In this document: one piece after another, positions 18,005 to 24,524 of the stretch | Layout: each line of letters begins with the position of its first letter | Position numbering within the stretch: the stretch's first letter is position 1 | Notes under the pieces: generated by a model | Databases searched by the model: none | Told to the model about the DNA's origin: nothing | What the model saw: only the letters and a program-made list of their open reading frames with translations | Translations under genes and position numbers: made by a program | Assembly: GCA_038232935.1 (NCBI GenBank) | Contig: JBBSMX010000051.1 | Location: 1-25,586 of the forward strand | Direction of reading: 5' to 3' | DNA: 25,586 bases | From: JBBSMX01 sp038232935 | Lineage (GTDB): Bacteria > Bacteroidota > Rhodothermia > Rhodothermales > JANQRZ01

Positions 18005-20770
18005 CTAGCGCTCGATCACGCCGCGGAACGAAACGCCGATCTCGATCCGGCGCGGCTGCGCCAGCCGACCGGGGTTCGGGTTGAATTGGTTCTGCGTGTT
18101 GAGCGTGTAGAACGGGCTCCCCGTATCCGAGTAGACGAACCCGTTCGTGAAGTGGGTGTCGAACAGGTTGAACACGCGTGCGAAGCCCGTCAAGTCGAGG
18201 CCGCCGAAGGTGAAGGACTTCTCGGCGCGGAGGTCCACGGTCGCAAACGTGTCCTTCCGGCCCGAGTTAGCCTCGAGGTCCGCTCCGAAGTTGGAGTCTA
18301 GTTCGGGTGTGTAAGGTTGGCCCGAGCCGAACTTGAGGATCCCGGTGACGGAGAAGTTGTCGGGTTGGAACCAGACGGCGGTCGCGTTGAGCGTGTGACG
18401 CTGGTCCCAGTTGAAGGGGATCTGGCGGGGCCGCGCGTCATCGCCCGCCTGGGCGCGGTTGAACGTCTCGCGCGGGTCGCTGGCATTGCCCGTGGCGATC
18501 TGGTACGTGTAGTCGAGCGTCGTCGAGATGGGCCCGAGGCCGCGCTGGTCGAGGGCGAGGGTAAAGCCGCGGACGCCGCCGAAGTCCACGTTTGTGAAGC
18601 GGCCGTAGGAGGCCGCCGTGTAGGTCTGCACGAACGCGACGCCGAGGAGGTCGCGGATGTCTTTGTAGAAGAGGCTCACGTCCACGCCGAGCCAGTCCGT
18701 CACCTCGCTCTTGAAGCCGAACTCGTACTGCGCCGTGAACTCGGGCTTGAGGTCGGGGTTGCCGAGGATGCCCTTCTGCCCGGCCGAGTCGCTGGTGTCT
18801 TGAAGGTCTTCTAGGACCGAGTAATCCGCGTTGTTGAAGAGGTTATTGAGGCCGGGCATCTGGTAGAAGTGCCCGTACGAGAAGAAGAGGGAGGCGCGCG
18901 CGAGGATCGGGAACGAGACGCCGAGGCGCGGGGCGAGCACGAGCTTCACCGTCGTGTCTTCGAGGCGAGACTCGGGTGCGCCGTCGATGCTATTGGCCGG
19001 GTTCTGGAGGTCGCTGGGGATTGTCGCGTTCGCGTCGAAGTACTCCAGCCGGAGCCCGGCCCGGACGCGGAGGTCGCCCCACTCGACGCGGTCCTGCACG
19101 AACGTCGCGGCTTGTACCGGTTTGAAGTTGAGGACGACCGCCCCGAGCGTGTCCTCCACGACACCGAGGCTCTGGACGCCCGTCACCTCATCGATCACTT
19201 GGTCCACTCGGCCCGGCGCGCCGAAGTCGAGGTCGGAGACCTGGACCTCTGCTCCGGCCTTGAGGAGGTGGACCTTCGTCGCTTGCGCCGTCACGGTCCC
19301 CTTTGCCACGTAGGCATTCGTCTTCTGAATGAAGCGGCCTAGCTCGACGCCCTGCACGAACGGGAAGTTGGAGAATCCCTCCGCCGGCGGCGTCAGGGGC
19401 TGGCCCGCCTCGAAGTAGCGCGGGTCCCGAACGTCATCGTACTTCATGTCTTTGAAGTCGAAGTAGTTCTGGCGTAGGCTGAGTTCGTAGAACACCCGGT
19501 CCGAGAGGGTGTGCGTGATGTCTATGCCGTGGACGAATGAGAGCTGCCGCCGCGTCGTGAACCCGTCGGGATTGAGGCGATAGACATAGTTGTCGTTCAA
19601 GCCCCCACTCGTTTCTTCGTAGCTGCCGAGCACCTGATAGTCGAGCTGGATCGTCCTGAGTGATCGGTTGCTGAGCTTGCCGAGCCAAGACCACCGCTCT
19701 CGCGGGGCGAGGGGTACCAGGGAACCATTGCCGCTGGGCTGGAAGATGAAGTTGCCGTTCTCGTCCCGGCCTGAGGAGTCCGTCGGTACGAAAATGCGCT
19801 CGCCGTAGACGTATCCCGCGTCGGTGAGCCGCTGCCCGTTGAGCAGGAACGTCGTGCTCGGCACGAGTGGGACCGGCCCGCTCACGCTGGCCTGGTAGTT
19901 CTGGAGCGAGAGCGGATCGATGTCTTCCACGTACGGGAAAAGGGGGACTCGTGCCTGGCCGAGGCGGGTCTGGATGGTCGTCGAGTCGTTGCCGGGGCTG
20001 AGGTAATCGCCGATGTAGGTCTCAAAGGAGAACTCGTAGCGGTCGGAGTCGCCCGAGCGGAGGACGGCGTTGACGACGCCGGAGAGCGCTTGCCCATACT
20101 CGGCGTCGAAGGTCCCGCTGATGACCTGGACCTCCTGCAACACCGAGCGGTCGAGCGTCACGCTCGAGGAGTTGTCGTAGGGATTGTTGACCGAGACGCC
20201 ATCGACCTGATACTGCACCTCGCCGATGCGCCCGCCCCGGAAGTGCCCGTCCACGACGCCCGCCTGGAGGTTGACGAGGTCGGCGAGTTCCTGCACCGGC
20301 AGCACGTCGATCTCCTCCTTCGAGATGGTGGACATCGCGCTCGTCTGCGAGATGTCCACGAGCGGGCGCTCCGCCGTCACGGTGATCGTCTCGCCCTCGA
20401 AGATCTCCTCGCCGAGCGTCACGTCGATCGTCGTCGTCTGGTTGGACTTGATGAGGATGCCCTCGACGATCTGCGTCTGGTAGCCGACGCTGGAGAACCG
20501 GACGCTGTACGTCCCGACCGGAATCTGGAGGATTGCGTAGTCGCCCTCTAAGTCGGCCGCGGCACCGAGCTGCGTGCCGACGATCACCGCCGTCGCGCCG
20601 ATGAGGGACTCGCCCGTGTCGTCGACGATCTTGCCGGAAAGCTTGCCGGTCTGGGCGAACGCAGCCGGGGCAGCAACGACGAAAAGAAGGAAGATCAGCG
20701 CCAGCGCACGGGCAGCGAGTTGGAACTCCAGCCGCCGTGGACTTGGCCCGGTGGGGTTCGGACTAGTCAT
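18005..20770 (-). CDS. TonB-dependent outer-membrane receptor with carboxypeptidase-regulatory-like domain
   Basis: This is a 921-residue receptor. I chose the ATG at 20770; 34 more codons are open upstream but cross the leader hairpins and look non-coding. A signal peptide ends at about residue 40 (APAAFAQ). The CarboxypepD_reg-like beta-sandwich follows (KLSGKIVDDTGESLIGATAVIVG, about 42-125), then the plug domain with ITVTAERPLVD, VQYQVDGVSVNNPY and GTFDAEYGQALSGVVNAV, then the 22-strand barrel. It imports large substrates such as oligosaccharides using TonB energy. No SusD gene lies beside it, so it is not a standard SusC/SusD pair; the next two genes are a T9SS cargo and a PorV-like protein. 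It is the first gene of the main operon. Confidence 0.92.
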   Translation of the reverse strand: MTSPNPTGPSPRRLEFQLAARALALIFLLFVVAAPAAFAQTGKLSGKIVDDTGESLIGATAVIVGTQLGAAADLEGDYAILQIPVGTYSVRFSSVGYQTQIVEGILIKSNQTTTIDVTLGEEIFEGETITVTAERPLVDISQTSAMSTISKEEIDVLPVQELADLVNLQAGVVDGHFRGGRIGEVQYQVDGVSVNNPYDNSSSVTLDRSVLQEVQVISGTFDAEYGQALSGVVNAVLRSGDSDRYEFSFETYIGDYLSPGNDSTTIQTRLGQARVPLFPYVEDIDPLSLQNYQASVSGPVPLVPSTTFLLNGQRLTDAGYVYGERIFVPTDSSGRDENGNFIFQPSGNGSLVPLAPRERWSWLGKLSNRSLRTIQLDYQVLGSYEETSGGLNDNYVYRLNPDGFTTRRQLSFVHGIDITHTLSDRVFYELSLRQNYFDFKDMKYDDVRDPRYFEAGQPLTPPAEGFSNFPFVQGVELGRFIQKTNAYVAKGTVTAQATKVHLLKAGAEVQVSDLDFGAPGRVDQVIDEVTGVQSLGVVEDTLGAVVLNFKPVQAATFVQDRVEWGDLRVRAGLRLEYFDANATIPSDLQNPANSIDGAPESRLEDTTVKLVLAPRLGVSFPILARASLFFSYGHFYQMPGLNNLFNNADYSVLEDLQDTSDSAGQKGILGNPDLKPEFTAQYEFGFKSEVTDWLGVDVSLFYKDIRDLLGVAFVQTYTAASYGRFTNVDFGGVRGFTLALDQRGLGPISTTLDYTYQIATGNASDPRETFNRAQAGDDARPRQIPFNWDQRHTLNATAVWFQPDNFSVTGILKFGSGQPYTPELDSNFGADLEANSGRKDTFATVDLRAEKSFTFGGLDLTGFARVFNLFDTHFTNGFVYSDTGSPFYTLNTQNQFNPNPGRLAQPRRIEIGVSFRGVIER

Positions 20771-20800
20771 CAGTTCGTACGACACGTGGTGGATGTAGGA

Positions 20801-20819
20801 GGCCTGGAGCAAGCAGGCC
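20801..20819 (-). other. Small stem-loop in the TonB-receptor leader
   Basis: GGCCTG and CAGGCC form a perfect 6-bp stem around a 7-base loop, 31-49 bp upstream of the receptor ATG. Further GC-rich palindromic sequence (GGCCTGGGCCGGC) follows at 20826-20838. It might affect translation of the receptor or stability of the message; no known riboswitch fold was recognised. Confidence 0.4.
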
Positions 20820-20875
20820 GTCCCCGGCCTGGGCCGGCAGGGCGAACGGCTACAGAAGAACCTACCCCCCAAGGG

Positions 20876-20912
20876 GTGGTCGGCAGAGCGAGCGTGCTGC
20901 TCTGCCGACCAC
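20876..20912 (-). terminator. Strong hairpin between the CBM9 gene and the TonB-receptor gene
   Basis: A perfect 14-bp inverted repeat, GTGGTCGGCAGAGC at 20876-20889 and its complement at 20899-20912, encloses a 9-base loop. It lies 11 bp after the CBM9 stop codon. On the minus strand no T-run follows the stem (the sequence continues CCCCTTGGGGGG), so it is not a textbook intrinsic terminator. It may be a partial terminator or a processing and stability element that lets the CBM9 message accumulate separately from the receptor operon. Confidence 0.6.
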
Positions 20913-20922
20913 GGGGTGGGAT

Positions 20923-22911
20923 TTATTTCACAACGACCATCCGGCCGGTCACACTCACCTGTGCGTCGTCGAGCTGCACGCGGTAGAAGTAGACACCGGA
21001 GGCCATCTCGGAAGCGTCGATGGTGACGGCGTTGGAGCCGGCCGCCTGGAGGCCGGGCTTGACCTCAGCCACGCGCCGTCCGAGGAGGTCGTAGACCGCT
21101 ACGCTCACCTCGCCGCTCTGCGGGAGCTCGTAGCGGATCTGCGTGCGCGAAGCGAACGGGTTCGGGTAGTTCCCGACGAGGCGGAGCTCACCCGGCGTGG
21201 TCGCCCCGTCTTCGTTGGCAACGGTCATACCGGGATCGAGGTAGCCGTAGAGGCTGGCTCCCTCGGGGCGCTCACCGAGCTGCCAGACACGCGTGGCATA
21301 GCTGTTTGCAGCTACATCGAGGTAATCCCCATCGAAGAAGGCAAGGTGCGTCCACACCCGGCGCTCGTCGCTGAGGGTCTCCGAGTAGCCGAAAGCCGTC
21401 AGGTCGATGGCGACCTCCATCTGATAGCCCTCGTCCACGTCGCTCGGGTCGGCGACCGTCGAGTTGCCCTTCAGGCTCACAGCGCCCTGAATAGATCCCG
21501 GAGCCTGCTCCATATAGGCAACCGCGTCCCTGTCGAACGTCATCACACCCATCGAGTCGATCTGAAAATCGAGCGCGTATGGGCGCAACTCACCCGACGT
21601 GTTGAGGGTGTCGAGGTTGCGGAGGGAGAGGCGGAACCCGTCCCGACCATTCTCTGCGAATACGCCGCTGATGGCTTGGTCGTCGGTGTCAAGGCCGATG
21701 TAGAGCGTGCTGCCCTGGTGGAGCACCTTGAATTGGCCGACGGTCTTGTCTACTACCTCGGCAAGGTTACCGTCTCCGTTGATGTCAGGGCGGAAATAGA
21801 ACGAGTAATACGGAACCAGAGGCCCCGGATTCGCATCGAGGAGTGTGGTGTTCTGGGGCTTGTACTGCATGTAGAAGGTGTAGGGTACCGCGTCCCAGGC
21901 CGCCTCGTCAAGGACACCGTCCAGCGTTATTTCCGGCTCGTCGGAGGCATCCGCGATAACGTATTCGGGCTCCGTCACCTCCAAGTCCCCGGAGTCTACG
22001 GTCACGCCCGGAGAGCCGACGATGTAGCCGACCCCGGTGTTGTAGTTGTTCGCGTAGGCGAACTGCCAGTAGACCCGGGACAGGAAGAAGTTGTCCTTGT
22101 CCAGCGGCCAGCGGTAGTCGCTGTCATCCACGGCAATCGAGAAGGGGGCTTTGTCCCCACCCGTCTGGTTGAAGTCGTACCCCATCCGCGCCATGTCGAT
22201 GAACAACTCCATAACGTAGCCTTCGTCCGGCGTCGGCGATCCCGTGCCGTTGTTGTCGTCGTTGGCGATGCCATTCACCGTCGTAACGAAATCCCAGGCA
22301 TCCGAGTCGTACTCGGCATCGACGCCGCAGCCGCCGCAAGGGCCAAAGCTGCTGCTGAACCCGACGGGCTCGATGCCGGGGAGCGGATCGCCGGTGGCCG
22401 TGGTGTCGTCCCGGTTCCACCAGCCGTAGATGAACTCGGAACGGACGTTGCCATCCGCCGTGCCTCCGAAGTAATTCGGATCAGCTAGCGCCTCGAAGTC
22501 GGCCGGGCGTTTCGAGCGGTCCACCATGCTCATGATGATCCCGTCGAGGTTCCACAGGTCGCGGCTACCGCCGATGGAAGCGTCAGCGACCTCGACACCG
22601 ATCCACAATTTGTTCCCCTCACGGAGAAACCGGGCCGTGGCGTTGACGGGGTCCGATGGCTCGGCGAGCGGAAACTCGCCTTCGACGAACTGGCCGCCGC
22701 CGGGAAGCGGGTGGTTGCCGTTCCAGATGAGCGGGATCGTCTCGGCGTTGTCCCAGACGTCTTCGTCGAGCATACCGTTAAGCGTAATTATGGCATTGCC
22801 GATGTCGCGGGCCACGATCACGTCTTCGCCGTTGCGAACTGGCTGGGCGGTGGCGGTGAGGCCCCAGCCTATCAACGTGAGCATTAGGGTAAGTGTAGCG
22901 ATGCGTTTCAT
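20923..22911 (-). CDS. T9SS-secreted protein with two CBM9-like carbohydrate-binding domains
   Basis: This is a 662-residue protein with signal peptide MKRIATLTLMLTLIGWGLTA. Two related beta-sandwich domains each open with the CBM9/DOMON-type start: ITLNGMLDEDVWD at about residue 42 and ITLDGVLDEAAWD at about residue 328, each with later WIGVEVAD or YIGLDTDD strands. Residues about 580-662 are a type A T9SS sorting domain (NYPNPFASRTQIRYELP, VAVYDLLGRRVAEV, MASGVYFYRVQL). It has no recognised catalytic residues. It is probably a cell-surface or released glycan-binding protein that captures the substrate. It is the first gene after the LacI regulator, with a palindromic operator-like site 49 bp upstream of its ATG and an AGAGG ribosome-binding-like sequence 8 bp upstream. 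Some family 9-like domains are annotated only as carbohydrate-binding by similarity, so the ligand is unknown. Confidence 0.85.
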   Translation of the reverse strand: MKRIATLTLMLTLIGWGLTATAQPVRNGEDVIVARDIGNAIITLNGMLDEDVWDNAETIPLIWNGNHPLPGGGQFVEGEFPLAEPSDPVNATARFLREGNKLWIGVEVADASIGGSRDLWNLDGIIMSMVDRSKRPADFEALADPNYFGGTADGNVRSEFIYGWWNRDDTTATGDPLPGIEPVGFSSSFGPCGGCGVDAEYDSDAWDFVTTVNGIANDDNNGTGSPTPDEGYVMELFIDMARMGYDFNQTGGDKAPFSIAVDDSDYRWPLDKDNFFLSRVYWQFAYANNYNTGVGYIVGSPGVTVDSGDLEVTEPEYVIADASDEPEITLDGVLDEAAWDAVPYTFYMQYKPQNTTLLDANPGPLVPYYSFYFRPDINGDGNLAEVVDKTVGQFKVLHQGSTLYIGLDTDDQAISGVFAENGRDGFRLSLRNLDTLNTSGELRPYALDFQIDSMGVMTFDRDAVAYMEQAPGSIQGAVSLKGNSTVADPSDVDEGYQMEVAIDLTAFGYSETLSDERRVWTHLAFFDGDYLDVAANSYATRVWQLGERPEGASLYGYLDPGMTVANEDGATTPGELRLVGNYPNPFASRTQIRYELPQSGEVSVAVYDLLGRRVAEVKPGLQAAGSNAVTIDASEMASGVYFYRVQLDDAQVSVTGRMVVVK

Positions 22912-22959
22912 GGCGTAACCTCTTTTGGTGATGATTGGGCGTGAGAGAGTGGGCCGGGG

Positions 22960-22971
22960 GGAAGCGCTTCC
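22960..22971. promoter_or_regulatory. Operator-like palindrome GGAAGCGCTTCC upstream of the CBM9 gene
   Basis: A perfect 12-bp palindrome with a central CG lies 49 bp upstream of the CBM9 ATG. It has the shape of LacI/GalR-family operators (an AA-N-CG-N-TT core). A 10-of-12 match sits directly before the neighbouring LacI gene (24033-24044), which supports binding by that regulator. No convincing -10 element was found next to it. Confidence 0.55.
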
Positions 22972-22984
22972 GATGAAAGGCGTC

Positions 22985-23016
22985 CCCGAGGTCCGGGGGT
23001 CCCGAGGTCCGGGGGT
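22985..23016. repeat. Perfect 16-bp tandem duplication after the LacI gene
   Basis: CCCGAGGTCCGGGGGT occurs twice back to back (22985-23000 and 23001-23016), starting 5 bp beyond the LacI stop. Each copy can form a short CCCCG/CGGGG hairpin, so the pair may contribute to ending the LacI transcript, but the stems are only 5 bp. Confidence 0.75.
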
Positions 23017-23020
23017 AAAG

Positions 23021-24031
23021 TCAAGCGGGTGCCCCGCACGAAGCGCGGACGACGAGAGTCGTCGGCAGGGTCACTTGCCGGGAGGGGAGTGGGGTGTCGG
23101 CTTCGATGGCAACTCCCAGCCGCTCCACCGCGCGCGCGCCCAGCTCGTCGATGGGGACGTGTACGGAGGTCAGCGGCGGGCTGAGATAACGGGCGAGGGG
23201 GATGTCATCGAACCCGCCCACGGCAACATCATTGGGGATGCGGAGGCCGTGGGCACGGAGGGCGCTGATCGCACCGACGGCCATCGCGTCGTTGGCGGCG
23301 AAAACGGCTGTCGGCCGAGCGTCCAGTCCTGCCAGCCGTTCCCCGGCCCGGTAGCCTGCCTCTTCGGTGAAGTCGCCTTCGAAGACGAGCCCGTCGGTCG
23401 AGAGGCCCGCCGCTGCCATCGTTTCGCGGTAGGCGCGCAGGCGCTCGGCGGCGTCGTGGTTCGAGGCGGTGCCGGCGAGGTGGGCGATGCGCTGGTGCCC
23501 CAGGCCGAGGAGGTGCCGGGTCATCGCCGCGGCCCCAGCCGCGTTGTCGATACCGAGGGTGTCGAGGTTCTCGGACGCCGGTCGGTCCCGCTCGCCGAGC
23601 AGGACCACCGGCAGGCGGGGGGGCAGGTTTGCCTCAATCGTGAAGGCACTTACGTCGGGGTTCATGACGACGAGTCCGTCGACGCGCCCGCTCATCGAGC
23701 GGAGCGCCGCCCGGATCTCGTCTTTCGAGCCGTGCGAGCCGGCGACGAGCAGGTGGTAGCGGTGCGCACGTGCGGCTTGGTCCAGCCCCCGCAGCAATTC
23801 GGAGAAGAACGCCCCGTGGAGGTCCGGCACGACGACGCCGAGCGTGTGTGTCCGCACGGCCCGGAGGCTCTGGGCCGCCCGGTTCGGTACGAAGCGCAGC
23901 TCTTCGGCCACGCGCTCGATGCGCAGCCGCGTCTGCTCACCCACCGGCCCGCTGTCGTTGAAGCAACGGGAGACGGTAGCGACGGACACGCCGGCCTTTC
24001 GGGCTACGTCGTACATGGTGTTCCTGCCCAT
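23021..24031 (-). CDS. LacI-family transcriptional regulator
   Basis: This 336-residue protein has an N-terminal LacI helix-turn-helix (MYDVARKAGVSVATVSRCFN, residues 6-25) and hinge (PNRAAQSLR), then the periplasmic-binding-protein-like sensor domain with LGVVVPDLHGAFFSELLRG, AVFAANDAMAVGA and GGFDDIPLARYLSPPLTSV. It is a sugar-sensing regulator, usually a repressor released by an oligosaccharide. The ATG at 24031 gives the standard start; the internal ATG at 24016 would also keep the helix-turn-helix. The gene has its own consensus promoter with a palindrome at the start point, and it lies upstream of the glycan genes on the same strand, so it probably controls the CBM9 gene and the receptor operon as well as itself. 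The inducer, possibly sophorose or a related oligosaccharide, is a guess from context. Confidence 0.93.
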   Translation of the reverse strand: MGRNTMYDVARKAGVSVATVSRCFNDSGPVGEQTRLRIERVAEELRFVPNRAAQSLRAVRTHTLGVVVPDLHGAFFSELLRGLDQAARAHRYHLLVAGSHGSKDEIRAALRSMSGRVDGLVVMNPDVSAFTIEANLPPRLPVVLLGERDRPASENLDTLGIDNAAGAAAMTRHLLGLGHQRIAHLAGTASNHDAAERLRAYRETMAAAGLSTDGLVFEGDFTEEAGYRAGERLAGLDARPTAVFAANDAMAVGAISALRAHGLRIPNDVAVGGFDDIPLARYLSPPLTSVHVPIDELGARAVERLGVAIEADTPLPSRQVTLPTTLVVRASCGAPA

Positions 24032-24032
24032 G

Positions 24033-24044
24033 TGAAGTGCTTCC
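24033..24044. promoter_or_regulatory. Degenerate copy of the GGAAGCGCTTCC operator before the LacI gene
   Basis: TGAAGTGCTTCC matches the palindrome at 22960-22971 at 10 of 12 positions and ends 1 bp upstream of the LacI ATG. Binding there would block transcription elongation or overlap the translation start, consistent with autoregulation. Confidence 0.4.
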
Positions 24045-24097
24045 AGCGGGATCGGCAGCCGAGCGTAGACTCCGGGCCCAAGATGAGATAACCAGCG

Positions 24098-24113
24098 GTG
24101 TAACCGGTTACAC
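24098..24113. promoter_or_regulatory. Perfect 16-bp palindrome GTGTAACCGGTTACAC, probable operator
   Basis: The palindrome begins 5 bp downstream of the -10 box of the LacI promoter, so it covers the expected transcription start. Its centred AACCGGTT core with CG in the middle is typical of LacI-family operators. It differs from the GGAAGCGCTTCC motif, so either the regulator tolerates two sequences or a second regulator acts here. Confidence 0.7.
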
Positions 24114-24118
24114 TGACC

Positions 24119-24147
24119 AGTATAACCTTCTCGCCTCTCCGTGTCAA
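24119..24147 (-). promoter_or_regulatory. Consensus sigma-70-type promoter of the LacI gene
   Basis: On the minus strand TTGACA (24142-24147) and TATACT (24119-24124) are separated by exactly 17 bp. This is a near-perfect housekeeping promoter and lies about 90 bp upstream of the LacI ATG. It is the enterobacterial-like type, not the -33 TTG / -7 TAnnTTTG type of many Bacteroidota. Confidence 0.75.
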
Positions 24148-24225
24148 GAGCGTGTTAAGATCTGTGCCTGACGGAGGAGTTTCGTGCTTCCGGGGTCGCA
24201 ATCGACTCCTCGGTCGGGCTACCTC

Positions 24226-24269
24226 ATGCTGTTCCACGCATGGCCCTATGCTGTTCCACGCATGGCCCT
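24226..24269. repeat. Perfect 22-bp tandem direct repeat in the LacI-tRNA intergenic region
   Basis: The unit at 24226-24247 (ATGCTGTTCCACGCATGGCC followed by CT) is repeated exactly at 24248-24269. Each unit has ATGC...GCAT inverted arms around TGTTCCAC, so each could be a protein-binding site. Apart from this repeat, the LacI promoter and the tRNA terminator, I see no gene in the 24032-24406 interval. Confidence 0.8.
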
Positions 24270-24368
24270 TCGAACCCTTGGCTTCTCCCCTCCGCCACCC
24301 GCGCCTTCAGGTTCGTGTGTCCGACACGCTTCGACGGGACGGGTTCAGTGGGGGGAAGGGCAGAAAGC

Positions 24369-24402
24369 AAAAAAGCCCCTCAGATAGATGCTGAGGGGCT
24401 TT
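24369..24402 (-). terminator. Intrinsic terminator of tRNA-Gly
   Basis: A perfect 10-bp stem (AGCCCCTCAG / CTGAGGGGCT) with a 7-base loop is followed on the minus strand by six T residues. It lies just downstream of the tRNA 3' end. Confidence 0.9.
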
Positions 24403-24406
24403 CGTA

Positions 24407-24482
24407 TGGAGCGGAACACGGGACTCGAACCCGCGACCTCAACCTTGGCAAGGTTGCGCTCTACCAGCTGAGCTAGTTCCGC
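24407..24482 (-). tRNA. tRNA-Gly (anticodon GCC)
   Basis: The 76-base minus-strand sequence folds as a full cloverleaf: acceptor GCGGAAC/GTTCCGC, D stem GCTC/GAGC, anticodon arm CAACC-TTGCCAA-GGTTG, and T arm GCGGG-TTCGAGT-CCCGT. The discriminator base is T and the CCA end is encoded. The anticodon GCC reads GGC and GGT. The gene has its own promoter and terminator and stands between the HTH/WCX regulator and the LacI gene. tRNA genes are common insertion points, but no integrase or attachment repeat was seen nearby. Confidence 0.97.
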
Positions 24483-24494
24483 GTGAGGGTCCCG

Positions 24495-24524
24495 AAAGTA
24501 CGGCGTCGCCGGGCCTGCTGTCAA
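24495..24524 (-). promoter_or_regulatory. Promoter of tRNA-Gly overlapping the upstream gene's stop codon
   Basis: On the minus strand TTGACA (24519-24524) and TACTTT (24495-24500) are 18 bp apart, and the -10 ends 12 bp before the tRNA. The -35 hexamer contains the TGA stop of the HTH/WCX regulator gene. Confidence 0.6.

Noticed and set aside
18005..20770. Annotation of the receptor as SusC
   Set aside because: No SusD-like lipoprotein gene follows or precedes it, so the general TonB-dependent receptor name is safer.
24226..24269. Possible start of a CRISPR array
   Set aside because: Only two adjacent copies with no spacer between them and no cas genes.
24152..24394. Small plus-strand frames between LacI and tRNA-Gly
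   Set aside because: They run through the tandem repeat and the tRNA terminator and show no protein-like features.
24407..24482. Genomic-island attachment site at tRNA-Gly
   Set aside because: No integrase and no repeat of the tRNA 3' end were seen in the window.
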